A DNA stretch of 64,000 nucleotides. It comes from UBA10649 sp963793105 (GTDB lineage: Bacteria; Actinomycetota; Actinomycetes; S36-B12). Below are positions 9,691-18,949 of this stretch, in pieces (position 1 is the stretch's first letter; every line of letters starts with the position of its first letter). The notes below the pieces were generated by a model, which saw nothing but the letters and a program-made list of their open reading frames with translations, did not search any database and was not told where the DNA came from. The position numbers and the translations under genes are program-made. The stretch lies in contig CAWBZB010000004.1 in assembly GCA_963793105.1 (NCBI GenBank), forward strand, positions 806,001 to 870,000. The letters are read 5' to 3'.

Positions 9691-11045
9691 CGGTGCCGGG
9701 TCTCCAGGTCGTCGCGATCGACGGCATCGGCCGGATCGAGGCCGGAGACAACCTGGCGGCGCTCGTCGTCGACCGACTCGCAGATCTCCACTGGCCGGAC
9801 GGATCCACGGGACTGCGCGACGGCGACATCGTCGTCATCACCAGCAAAGTGGTGTCCAAGTCCGAGGGTCGCGTCGTGAGTGCTGCCTCCCGCGAGGAGG
9901 TCATCGAGTCGGAGACCATCCGCCTGGTCGCGACCCGGAGCACGGCGACCGGGGTCACGCAGATCGCGCAGACGCGACACGGGCTGGTGATGGCCGCCGC
10001 CGGGGTCGACGCGAGCAATGTCGACGCCGGACAGGTCGTGCTCCTGCCGACCGACCCTGACGCATCAGCGCGGGGCATCCGCGCCGCCATCGCAACCGCC
10101 ACGGGGACGCGGATCGGCGTCGTGGTCACCGACACGATGGGCCGCCCCTGGCGCATGGGCGTCACGGACGTGGCGATCGGAGCCGCAGGCCTCGCCGTCC
10201 TCGACGACCACACCGGTCGCATCGACCCCTTCGGGCGCACGCTGGAGATGACCGTGATCGCCATCGCGGACGAGGTGGCCGCGTCGACCGATCTGGTCAA
10301 GGGGAAGGTGCGGGGCGCGCCGGTGGCCGTGGTCCGCGGCCTGGACTCGTACGTCCTCGACGACGATGGGGCGGGGGCCACATCCATCGTCCGACCCCTC
10401 GACGAGGACCTGTTCACGCTCGGGACCGCAGAGGCGACCGCGCTCGGCCGGCGTTCGGCGCCGTTCGCCCGTCGCACGATCCGGGCCTTCACCGACGAGG
10501 CCGTCCCCGATGCAGCGGTCGCCGCCGCCGTGGCGGCCGCCGTCAGCGCCCCTGCACCCCACCACACGGAGCCGTGGCGCTTCATCGCCATGCGCCCAGG
10601 CCCCGAGCGCACCCGCCTGCTGGATGCGATGCGCGAGAGGTGGATCACCGACCTGGTCGACGTCGACGGCTTCGACGAGGATTCGGTGGCGCGACGGGTC
10701 CGGCGCGGCGACATCCTGCGCGAGGCCCCCCTGATCGTGCTGCCCTTCCTCGACCTGGCCGACGCGGCCCACGACTACCCCGACGCGCGACGCCGCTCGT
10801 TCGAGCGCGACCTGTTCATGGTCGCCGGCGGTGCCGCCGTCCAGAACCTCATGGTGGCGCTGGCCGCCGACGGCTGGGGATCAGCCTGGATCTCGTCGAC
10901 CGCGTTCTGCCCCGAGACCGTCCGCGAGGTGCTCGACCTCCCGTCGTCGTGGCAGCCGCTCGGCGGCGTGGCCGTCGGGCGGCCCGCAGCCGACCCGCCC
11001 ACGCGCCCTGCACGGGACGCCGCCCGCTTCCTGGACGTCCGGTAG
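9687..11045 (+). CDS. fbiB: Bifunctional F420:gamma-glutamyl ligase / FMN-dependent reductase
   Basis: A 452-residue two-domain FbiB. Residues 1-~245 are the CofE gamma-glutamyl ligase, which adds glutamates to F420-0 (VVITSKVVSKSEGR; the TDTMGRPWRMG loop near 149-158). Residues ~262-452 are a nitroreductase-fold domain (RRTIRAFTDEAV; HHTEPWRF; WGSAWISS) that in mycobacterial FbiB reduces dehydro-F420-0 with FMN. The fused architecture is the actinobacterial form; methanogens have CofE alone. The start overlaps cofD. The stop is only 5 bp from the convergent glycosylase stop, leaving no room for a separate terminator. Confidence 0.95.
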   Translation: MTVPGLQVVAIDGIGRIEAGDNLAALVVDRLADLHWPDGSTGLRDGDIVVITSKVVSKSEGRVVSAASREEVIESETIRLVATRSTATGVTQIAQTRHGLVMAAAGVDASNVDAGQVVLLPTDPDASARGIRAAIATATGTRIGVVVTDTMGRPWRMGVTDVAIGAAGLAVLDDHTGRIDPFGRTLEMTVIAIADEVAASTDLVKGKVRGAPVAVVRGLDSYVLDDDGAGATSIVRPLDEDLFTLGTAEATALGRRSAPFARRTIRAFTDEAVPDAAVAAAVAAAVSAPAPHHTEPWRFIAMRPGPERTRLLDAMRERWITDLVDVDGFDEDSVARRVRRGDILREAPLIVLPFLDLADAAHDYPDARRRSFERDLFMVAGGAAVQNLMVALAADGWGSAWISSTAFCPETVREVLDLPSSWQPLGGVAVGRPAADPPTRPARDAARFLDVR

Positions 11046-11050
11046 GCGAC

Positions 11051-11995
11051 TCAGATGCGCCGGTGGTCGACGATCGTCATGCGCGGGCCGCGGGCCGGGC
11101 GCGACACCCCGGACTGCTCGACGATCCGCTGCACGCGATAGCGGTGGCCCGCAAAGGGCTCCAGCAGTCGCATCATCTGCTCGTCGGTCCCGTCCATGGC
11201 GCCCGTGAAGGCGTAGACCACGTGATGGGCGAGGTGGAAGTCGTTGACCGACACCGCATCGGCGTCGCCGAGAGCGCGTTGCGAGACCTCCGCCACGGTC
11301 CACGGTCCGATCCCGGTGATCGATCCGAGGCGACGTCGTGCCTCGGGCAGCGGCAGCGCCGCGCACTGGTCGATGCGACCTGCGACCGCCGTGACCCGCA
11401 TGAGCGTGGCCGACTGATGCGGTCCCACCCCCCAGCGGTGCCACTGCCATGAGGGCACCCGCCGGATCTGCGCAGCAGTCGGCATCGCGCGCATCCCGTC
11501 CGGAACCGGGCCGGGCACCGGGCTCCCGACCTGCATGAGCAGTGAGCGCCAGGCCCGGCGGGACTGCACGCCGGTCACCTTCTGCTCCAGCACCGCAACC
11601 ACGAGGGCTTCCAGAACGAGCCGGCTGCGCGGCGTCCGCCAGCGTTCGACGAGGCGCCGTCCGGTCGTCGTCAGTGACGGGGGAAGGTCCTCGACGGGGA
11701 ATCCGTGCGGGTCGTCGTCGAAGCCGAGCAGGTCCGGAACCGACGAGACGAGCCACCCGGCACCCGGACCCCACGCCTCGGCGCGGACCCGTCCGCGGGT
11801 GGCGGTCAGTCGCAGGCTGCCGACACCCTCCGGCGTGCGGGCCGCACGCCAGACGCCGCCATCGCGACCGATGCGCGTGGCCGGGTCAGTCGCCCCGCGA
11901 GTGAAGCTCCCGAGGACGGCGGCCAGGTCGACCGGGTAGGGGGCGGCCCAGTCGCCCTCATGATCAGGAGTCGCTGGAGAACCGGACGCTGCCAT
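11051..11995 (-). CDS. DNA-3-methyladenine glycosylase (AlkA-like, HhH-GPD)
   Basis: A 314-residue base-excision repair glycosylase. The helix-hairpin-helix lies near 223-237 (LGSITGIGPWTVAEV). It is followed by the conserved catalytic Asp at ~252 in SVNDFHL, and the helix VVAVLEQKVTG (132-142) matches the AlkA/OGG superfamily. There is no C-terminal Cys cluster, so it is not an FeS glycosylase. The ATG at 11995 has GGAG 7 nt upstream and overlaps the 3' end of the guanylyltransferase gene by 32 bp, so the two are co-transcribed. The N-terminal ~110 residues would be the AlkA-type beta domain. Confidence 0.85.
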   Translation of the reverse strand: MAASGSPATPDHEGDWAAPYPVDLAAVLGSFTRGATDPATRIGRDGGVWRAARTPEGVGSLRLTATRGRVRAEAWGPGAGWLVSSVPDLLGFDDDPHGFPVEDLPPSLTTTGRRLVERWRTPRSRLVLEALVVAVLEQKVTGVQSRRAWRSLLMQVGSPVPGPVPDGMRAMPTAAQIRRVPSWQWHRWGVGPHQSATLMRVTAVAGRIDQCAALPLPEARRRLGSITGIGPWTVAEVSQRALGDADAVSVNDFHLAHHVVYAFTGAMDGTDEQMMRLLEPFAGHRYRVQRIVEQSGVSRPARGPRMTIVDHRRI

Positions 11996-13040
11996 CGGCC
12001 AGCTCCATGCCGGGCCAGACCCGCACCCCGTCGAGCAGCTCGTTCCCTCGACCGATGACCGCGCCGTCGCCGATGACGGCACCGCGCAGCACCGTGCCCG
12101 CGCCTACGACGGCGCCGACGCCGACGATGCTGTTGATCACGTGAGCGCCCTCGGCGATCTCCGCGCCGTCGAAGACGACGGACCCGTTCACGATCGCGCC
12201 GCTTCCGACGGCCGAGTCACGGCCGATGACGGTCCCCCCGTGGATCTGCGCGTCGTCGGCGAGCCGGGCACCGGGCAGGGCGAGGTAGTCGCCGGTCTGG
12301 GGAACCGCGGGTGACGGAGCCGCACCGAGCACGAGGTCACAGGATCCCTGCACGAACGACAGCGGGGTCCCGAGGTCCAGCCAGTAGCTGCTGTCGACCA
12401 CCCCGGAGACCATGGCGCCGGCGGACAGCAGGCCCGGGAAGGTCTCGCGCTCGACGGACACCGGACGGCCGCTGGGGATGTCGTCGATGATCCCGCGCCT
12501 GAAGACGTAGCAGCCTGCGTTGATGTTGTTGGTGACGATCTCGTCGTCCGTCTTCGGCTTCTCCAGGAACGCGCTGACCCGGCCGGTGTGGTCGGTCGGG
12601 ACGAGACCGTAGGCGCGAGGGTCCTCCACCGGGGTCAGGTACAGCGTCACCTCGCTGTGAGTGTCCCGGTGATGCGCCACGAGGCCGGCGATGTCGACGC
12701 CGCTGAGCACGTCTCCGTTGAAGATCAGCACCGGGTCGTCGACGCCGCTCTCGAGGTGCGGCAGCGCATGACGGATCGCCCCGCCGGTCCCGAGGGGCTC
12801 GTCCTCGGTCGCGATCACGATCTCGATTCCGAGGTCGTTGTCGTCGATGAAGGCACGGAACGTGTCGGCCCGGTATGACGTGGCCAGCACGATGCGGGTG
12901 ACGCCCGCATCCCTGGCCCGGGTGATCTGGTGCACCGTGAACGGCACCCCCGCCACCGGGAGCATCGGCTTGGGCGTGTTGATGGTCAGTGGGCGCAGGC
13001 GCGTTCCCTGCCCTCCGACGAGGAGCACCGCTTCAGTCAC
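11964..13040 (-). CDS. Mannose-1-phosphate guanylyltransferase / sugar nucleotidyltransferase
   Basis: A 358-residue protein with a nucleotidyltransferase domain: pyrophosphorylase signature GGQGTRLRPLT (9-19), the KPMLPVAG substrate loop, a metal site in FNGDVLSG and AFLEKPK near 160. A C-terminal left-handed beta-helix follows, built of hexapeptide repeats (about 255-340; for example GAVIGDGAVIGRG). This arrangement fits the actinobacterial GDP-mannose pyrophosphorylase encoded near fbiB (Rv3264c-like). GDP-mannose would serve glycolipid and glycan synthesis. The GTG start is divergent from the TIGR03089 gene with a 50-bp gap. Sugar specificity (mannose versus glucose/rhamnose) cannot be proved from sequence alone. 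Confidence 0.85.
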   Translation of the reverse strand: MTEAVLLVGGQGTRLRPLTINTPKPMLPVAGVPFTVHQITRARDAGVTRIVLATSYRADTFRAFIDDNDLGIEIVIATEDEPLGTGGAIRHALPHLESGVDDPVLIFNGDVLSGVDIAGLVAHHRDTHSEVTLYLTPVEDPRAYGLVPTDHTGRVSAFLEKPKTDDEIVTNNINAGCYVFRRGIIDDIPSGRPVSVERETFPGLLSAGAMVSGVVDSSYWLDLGTPLSFVQGSCDLVLGAAPSPAVPQTGDYLALPGARLADDAQIHGGTVIGRDSAVGSGAIVNGSVVFDGAEIAEGAHVINSIVGVGAVVGAGTVLRGAVIGDGAVIGRGNELLDGVRVWPGMELADGSVRFSSDS

Positions 13041-13078
13041 CCGGCAAGGGTGCCATACCGGTGCTTGCTCCCCCTCGG

Positions 13079-13084
13079 TAGCGT
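13079..13084 (+). promoter_or_regulatory. Leaderless -10 element of the TIGR03089 gene
   Basis: TAGCGT followed by 6 nt (GCGAGC) and the GTG start at 13091; there is no Shine-Dalgarno. Confidence 0.5.
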
Positions 13085-13090
13085 GCGAGC

Positions 13091-13822
13091 GTGACTGATG
13101 CGTGGACGCTGCTGCAGGCCCGCCGACGGTCCTCCCCCGGTCTCCCGATGGTCACGCATGTCGATGGGCGCGACCACACCCGCACGGAGCTCTCGGCCGT
13201 CTCCCTCGAGAACGCGGCCGCCAAGATCGCCAACGCCCTGCGCGACGAGTTCGGGCTCGATTCGGGCGCCGTGGTGGGACTGCGGCTGCCGGTCCACTGG
13301 CAGCGGGCTGCCTGGTGCGCGGGCGCCTGGACTGCGGGCTGCGTGATCGACGTGACATCCAGCTCGGTCGACCTGCTCGTTGCCGGGCCGCACGAGGCGG
13401 TCGGCCTCATCGGAACCGTGACGGCCCCGATCGCGGTCGTCTCCCTGCATCCCCTGGGGCTCCCGGTGGACGGCGGCCTGCCGCCCGGAGCCGAGGACGT
13501 GACGCTGGCGGTGCGCCAGCAGCCGGACGCCTACCTCTTCGATCCCCCGTCCGGCTCCGCCCCGGCCCTACGGGACGCGGGGCGGACGCTCAGCCAGGAC
13601 GAGGTGCTCGCGGACGCGAGTGCCCTCGCCCGATCGTGGGGGCTGGACCGGGGCGGCCGGCTGCTTGCCGCGGACGATGCCGTCGACGGCTGGCTGGCCG
13701 CGCTGGCGGTTCCGCTCGCCGTCGAGGCCTCGGTGGTGCTGGCCAGCCACGTGCCGGACCTCGACACCCTCGCCGATCAGGAACGCGTGACCGCGCGTGC
13801 GGTCAGCGCAGGGCGACCGTGA
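13091..13822 (+). CDS. TIGR03089 family protein
   Basis: A 243-residue protein of the actinobacterial TIGR03089 family, a shortened relative of acyl-adenylate/AMP-binding enzymes. It keeps parts of the N-terminal subdomain (VVGLRLPVHWQRAAWCAGAWTAG; SRAL-type start RTELSAVSLENAAAKIANAL) but lacks the ATP-binding P-loop (STGTTG-like) and the C-terminal lid. Adenylate-forming activity is therefore unlikely. The family is usually next to the LCP-protein/mannosyltransferase genes, as here, which suggests an unknown envelope-related role. The GTG start is supported by a TANNNT at -6. It converges with the amidase-SpoIID gene, with their 3' ends overlapping by about 20 bp. Confidence 0.85.
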   Translation: MTDAWTLLQARRRSSPGLPMVTHVDGRDHTRTELSAVSLENAAAKIANALRDEFGLDSGAVVGLRLPVHWQRAAWCAGAWTAGCVIDVTSSSVDLLVAGPHEAVGLIGTVTAPIAVVSLHPLGLPVDGGLPPGAEDVTLAVRQQPDAYLFDPPSGSAPALRDAGRTLSQDEVLADASALARSWGLDRGGRLLAADDAVDGWLAALAVPLAVEASVVLASHVPDLDTLADQERVTARAVSAGRP

Positions 13823-16800
13823 ACTCGGAGCTGACCCCGACCACCGTCTTCTTCCGGACCACGAGGATCCGATACGTGCCGACCGCCTTGGGCCGGGCCT
13901 TCTTCACGACGAACTTGTAGCGACCCTTCTGCGTCGTGCGGGTCTTGCCCGTCGTGACCCACTCGCCGTTCACGAGCACCTGCCGCCAGGCGCGCAGGCC
14001 CTTCTTGGCCGGCCGCACGATGCCGACGACCTTGAACCGCTTGCCCTTCTTCACGGTGATGGCGGCCGGGGACAGCAACGACACCGTGCGCTGCTTCACT
14101 GTCGGGGCCACCTCCGGCGCCACGTCAGGTGCCGGCGCCGGGCCCGCGGCCGGCGCCAGGGAGCTGCCATCCGCCGTGTAGAACGTGGACTTCAGTCCCA
14201 GGGCACGCTGCAGTTTGCTGCCGCTCATGGTGACGACCGATCCGTCCGCCCGAGTGGCCGCCGCCGTCTTCACGGCGCCCGAGACGTGCCGTTCGGTGAC
14301 CTCGACCTTCCAGGCTTCGGCGATGCCGAAGGCCTGCGCCATCTTGGCCTGGGGGACCACGACCGTCCACGACCGGTTGGGGTTGTCCTCGGTGGCCATG
14401 AACGGGTCGGGGACACTGACCACGTAGGGCAGCGTGCCGCCCCAGACGTCCTGGACCGACTGGGTCGCGCCCCCGCTGGACGAGTGGTAGAAGGCGCTGA
14501 TCGGCTCGCCGTTGTAGAGGATCGCCAGGCCCGTCGTGTCCGATGCGAGCGTTCCGTTGACGGCCTCGACCCAGCGGTCACCCTTGGCCGAGCTTGCCTT
14601 GGTCCAGCCGGTGAAGGTCTGGTCGTAGTACGGACCACCGCCATCGTCCATGTTGCATGAGCAGGCCTGGCGCACGCCTCGCTTGACCTTGCTGAGGGCG
14701 TAGGTGCGGGCCGCCAGCACCTGCGCCTGCATGGCGGCCATCGGCCACGAGCTCGACACCTCGGAGATGCCGTACAGGTACTCGTCGTGGATGCGGACGG
14801 AGTTCACCACGTTGAGCCGCACGCCCTTGGAGGTGGACACGGGAACGATCTCCACCGAGCCGTACCGGTAGCGGTGTCCGGAGGAGTCGAGTGACGACCC
14901 GCCGCCCACCACGTTCAGCAGCGTGGGGCCGCCCGCAGCCGCCCCGGGGGTGCGGGTGCCGGCCCACCTCACGGTCACGGACGGCGCCGCTCCGAGGTCG
15001 GCCGTCTGGCCGCCGGCCCTGCGCTTCACCGTCACGTTGCCGCCGGCAACACCGAAGCGGAACTCGTCCAGCGGACCACCGACCGTGACATTGGGCCCGA
15101 CCGTGACCTCGACGGCCCCACCGGAGGGATCGAGCGCCTCGGACCGGATCTTCGCACCGGATACCTGGTACAGCAGGTTGATGCGGGCATCCATGTCGTC
15201 CTGGACCGCGGCGACGTTGGTGCCCGTGTAGTAGTAGGTGGCGATGCCGGCCGCGTCGTAGCCGGCCTTGGCCATCCCGTAGGCGCCCCACTGGGACATG
15301 CCCGACGCCGTGCCCGTACCCGGCTCCGTTGACGGCGAACTCGGTCGGTGCAGCGCAGGGATCCGGCGGCGAGTCCTCGGTAGGCAGGACGCGCGCCGTG
15401 CCGGTCCACGGATAGGCCGCGTCGGCGCCGCTGGCACCGGACAACGTCAGGGTGTAGGTGCCGGGCGGCACGGGCTGCCCGGCGTCGTTGAGCTTGTCCC
15501 AGCCGACGGCGAGGGGTCCGCCAGCCTCCTGCTGTCCGCTGAGGGATCGCACGACATCGCCGCACTTGGAGCGAACGGTCATCGACCACGCGAGAGGCGC
15601 GGTCGTGCTGGTGTTCACCGTGATGGCCTCGGGGGCCGCGTACGGCACGGCCGCGGCAACCGCCGGGTTGAACATCGTGACGCCCATCTTCGACGCCGCC
15701 ATGGCGCGGATGGTGGGGATCTGGCTGCTCAGCACCGCTCCCGGGCATGAGGTGTTTCCGATGTCCCCATGGCCGCCGACGACGAGCGCGTTGGCCTGCT
15801 GTCCGGGGCGGTACTTCGAGGTTCCGGCGCCGGAGTCCGACGTCAGGACGGTCGTGCCGTTGGGGTCACGCTGGAACAGCGACAGCTTCCACGCGAGGAG
15901 CGAGGCGAGGGACTCGTTGATCGCGGCCTGGGCGACGGGATCGGGCCGGAACGAGCGGAAGTCGCCGATCGCCGAGACCGCGAACGTGTTGACGTTGAAG
16001 CCGGCTGTGTGGCCCCCGATCACCGCCTGCTCCATGCCCCCGCTGCGACCCTCGTAGAGCCTCCCGAAGCGATCGATGAGGAAGTTGTAGGCCATGTCGT
16101 CGTACTTCAGGCCCTTGGTGAACCACTGGTAGAGGTTGCGTACCTGCTTGGCCGCCTGCTCGGGCGTGTACTTGTTGGTCGAGGCCGTGTGATGGATGAA
16201 GGCGGCCTTGATGGTGCCCGCGTACTTCGACGACCCGTTGCGCTTGGACTCGTCGGCGCCCCACATGGCCCTCGTGATGACCGGCGGCATCGGCGCGCCG
16301 ATGGTCGCAGCACCCACCGTGGAGACCGGCAGAGCGGATTCGTCCGGCGCGGGCAGCTCGGCGTCCTCGTCCGTGACGGGGCTGTCGAGGAGCACGACCG
16401 ACGTGTGGTCCGGCTTGACCCCGCCCGGAGTGTCGATCCGCACCTGCACCCCGTCGGCATCACCGGTCAGCAGGGGATCGGTCCCGAACCGCGCCCGGTT
16501 CGCCTCTGCCGAGTCCGGGTCCGGACCGTGGTCGTCGTGGACCGACAGCGGCGTCCACGTCGACCACACGCCCTCCTCGCGCACACGCACGAGAACGCGA
16601 CTGTCGGGGTCGAGCGGGGTGTCGGCGGCGATCCCGACGAGGCCGAAGTCCTGGGTGTCCATGGCCCGGGTGGCGACGGCCGGCTTGAGGGGGCGGGCCG
16701 CCGCGGTCATGAACGACGGCGTGACGTCCAGCGGCGCGAGGGCAGGGACCGCGGCGCATGGCGGAATGCTCCGGATCCTGCCAGGAGGCCATGGCGACCG

Positions 16801-16993
16801 CGCTCTCGGCGACGACCTGCGGGTCGACCCCGGAGAGCGGGAGCTCCTGCAGCGATCCGTCGACCGCAGGGCGGCCGCTCACGTCGGCGGCGCCGGGGAG
16901 GGTGACGACGGGGAGGACCAAGCCGGCTCCGACCACTGATACCGCGACCAGGCCGGTCAGCCAGGGGGCGACCGCGGGGCGACGGACGATCAC
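13803..16993 (-). CDS. Secreted N-acetylmuramoyl-L-alanine amidase / SpoIID fusion (frameshifted twice)
   Basis: About 1063 residues once two single-base indels (near 16757 and 15302) are corrected. A signal peptide starts at the GTG 16993 (VIVRRPAVAPWLTGLVAVSVV), with GAGGAG 7 nt upstream. A PGRP/amidase_2 domain follows, with zinc-site features FIHHTAS, IGGHTAG and GHGDIGNTSCPG. An Ig/FlgD-like segment (PVPPGTYTLTLSG) leads to a SpoIID/LytB domain (GYGHG..GMSQWGAYGMA; ARTYAL; AFYHSSSGG), and the protein ends in a Lys-rich beta domain. SpoIID proteins cut glycan strands that amidases have stripped, so the fusion would couple both steps in cell-wall remodelling outside the cell. It is divergent from an LCP protein. 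Confidence 0.85.
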
Positions 16994-17255
16994 AGATGGA
17001 CTCCTCGGGCACGACTCGGCGGACCAGGCGACGGACGCCGTGGCACGGACGGTCACCACGGTGCCACACAAGCCGCCTCAACTCCACTTCCCTCAGGCCC
17101 CGTGTGTCACATTCGCCACATCCGCGACGGACGTCGCCGCCGCTGCCCCACGGGCGCGCCGGGAACCGGCGACGCGCGTGGTGCGTCGGTAGGGAGCAGG
17201 CCGCACCACGGCTTACCATGGCAGGGCAGCCCTTTCCCCTCCCCACCCGACCCTG

Positions 17256-18710
17256 ATGACCCGATTGGACACGTCGATGAGCCCATCCGGCCCCGGCACG
17301 GGCCGCCGCGTCACGCGGGTGCTGGTCACGATCGTGTCGGTCGCGGTCCTGCTCACCACGGTCGTCGGAGCGGGTGTCAGCGTGGTCATGGGCCAGCTGC
17401 AGGGCAACATCACCGCCCTCGACGTCAGCGAGAACCTCGGGCCGGTCGACACCACGGAGCCGCTCCTGGTCGTCGACGAGGAGACCGGCACCTACGAGCC
17501 GCTCACCGTCGTGCTCATGGGCAGCGACACCCGCGAGGGCAAGGGCAACGGCGGCTTCGGCAGCGTCGAGCAGTTCGGCGGCGCCGAGCGCTCGGACACC
17601 ACCATCGTGCTGCACATCAGCGGCGACCGTAAGTCGGCCATCGGCGTGAGCATCCCCCGCGACACGATCATCACGCTGCCCAAGTGCAAGAAGGACGGCA
17701 AGAAGGTCGGCGGCGTCGAGGCGCGCTTCAACCAGGCCATCGAGGTCGGCGGACCCGGGTGCACCGTCAAGGCCGTCGAGGAGATGTCCGGCCTCGACAT
17801 CAACAACTTCATGCTCGTCGACTTCGGGGGGTTCAAGCGCATCGTCGACGCGATCGGCGGCGTCGAGATCTGCGTGAGCCAGGCCGTCGACGACCCACTG
17901 AGCGGCCTGAAGCTGGACAAGGGCAAGCACGTGGTCAAGGGCGAGGAGGCGCTGGCCTTCGTCCGCGCCCGCAAGACGCTGGGCGACGGGTCGGACACCT
18001 CGCGCATCCGCCGCCAGCAGGCGTTCATCTCCTCCCTCATGCGCCAGGTGCTCTCCAGCGGGACCCTGCTCAACCCCGCGTCGCTGCTCGGGGTCCTGGA
18101 CGCGGCCACCAAGTCGCTCACCGCCGATCCGCAGATGGCCGACATCAACAACCTCAAGGACCTCGCGCTCAGCCTGAAGGACCTGAAGCCGGCAGACGTC
18201 ACGTTCACGACACTTCCGTGGACGCCCAACGGCGACAACGCCACGGTCAGCGTCAACACGGAGAAGGCGAAGCCGATCTGGACGGCGATGGCCAACGACA
18301 CCCCGTGGCCGCCCAAGGGCGCCGACGAGGAGGCCATGCCGCTGCTGAAGACGCCGCCGGAGAACATCCGCGTCAACGTCCTCAACGGGACTCCCACCAA
18401 GGGCCAGGCCAAGAAGGTCGCCAAGCAGCTGCGCAAGGCCGGCTTCATCGTGGAGGAGGTCGGGAACGCCGACACCTCCGACTTCACGACCACCACCGTG
18501 CAGTTCGACCCGAAGTGGGACCAGTCGGCGAAGACGCTGATCTACGCCGCGGGTGCGACGGAGTCCGAGAAGGTCAAGAAGCAGGGCGGCGTGCTCAATC
18601 TCATCGTCGGCACCGACTTCACGTCGATCAAGGACGTGAAGATCCTGGACATCACCCAGGACTACACCGCCCAGGTCAACACCGGCGACGAGAACTACTG
18701 CGCGTCCTGA
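17256..18710 (+). CDS. LytR-CpsA-Psr (LCP) family cell-wall polymer ligase
   Basis: A 484-residue protein: short cytoplasmic tail, one membrane segment (~19-44), an LCP catalytic domain (~80-250) and a C-terminal LytR_C domain (~360-450). LCP hallmarks are VVLMGSDTR, the RSDTTIVLHI strand, SIPRDT, the KCKKDGKK/RFNQAIEVGG region and the Arg pair in FVRARKTLGDGSDTSRIRRQQ that binds polyprenyl-pyrophosphate. These enzymes transfer glycopolymers (teichoic acids, capsule, arabinogalactan) from the lipid carrier to peptidoglycan. Placement beside the glycopolymer island makes it the obvious ligase for that product. The first ATG is used; an ATG seven codons later is possible. Confidence 0.92.
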   Translation: MTRLDTSMSPSGPGTGRRVTRVLVTIVSVAVLLTTVVGAGVSVVMGQLQGNITALDVSENLGPVDTTEPLLVVDEETGTYEPLTVVLMGSDTREGKGNGGFGSVEQFGGAERSDTTIVLHISGDRKSAIGVSIPRDTIITLPKCKKDGKKVGGVEARFNQAIEVGGPGCTVKAVEEMSGLDINNFMLVDFGGFKRIVDAIGGVEICVSQAVDDPLSGLKLDKGKHVVKGEEALAFVRARKTLGDGSDTSRIRRQQAFISSLMRQVLSSGTLLNPASLLGVLDAATKSLTADPQMADINNLKDLALSLKDLKPADVTFTTLPWTPNGDNATVSVNTEKAKPIWTAMANDTPWPPKGADEEAMPLLKTPPENIRVNVLNGTPTKGQAKKVAKQLRKAGFIVEEVGNADTSDFTTTTVQFDPKWDQSAKTLIYAAGATESEKVKKQGGVLNLIVGTDFTSIKDVKILDITQDYTAQVNTGDENYCAS

Positions 18711-18721
18711 GGACTCCCGCA

Positions 18722-18895
18722 TCAGCCGGTCTGAGCCGACGCATCCAGGGCCGACATCGCCTCGGCCCACCTGGCACCGGCGTCGTCCCCGAAGATCACG
18801 CGGGCGACCTCGAAGAGCCGCCTGAGCGCATCGCGATCGCCGGCGATGGCCGCCTCCCGGACCTCGTCGTGCCACGCCTCCACGCTGAGCGTCAC
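18722..18895 (-). CDS. Hypothetical 57-residue protein
   Basis: A small minus-strand frame from GTG 18895 to TGA 18722. It encodes an acidic, fully helical-looking peptide (begins MTLSVEAWHDEVREAAIAGD, contains RRLFEVARVIFGDDAGARW, ends DASAQTG). Codon use is like the neighbours (third position almost always G/C). The gap between lytR and the GT2 gene has no other content. It could be a real small protein coupled to the surface-polymer operon, or chance in GC-rich DNA. No family is recognised. Confidence 0.5.
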   Translation of the reverse strand: MTLSVEAWHDEVREAAIAGDRDALRRLFEVARVIFGDDAGARWAEAMSALDASAQTG

Positions 18896-18949
18896 CCTGC
18901 CCAGTATGGAGGCCTCCGCAGCTTCGGTCGACGGATCAGAGTCGACCGA

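Noticed and set aside
16707..18875. 722-residue minus-strand frame opposite the LCP gene
   Set aside because: It has no recognisable domain, and the plus strand carries LCP hallmarks across the same bases.
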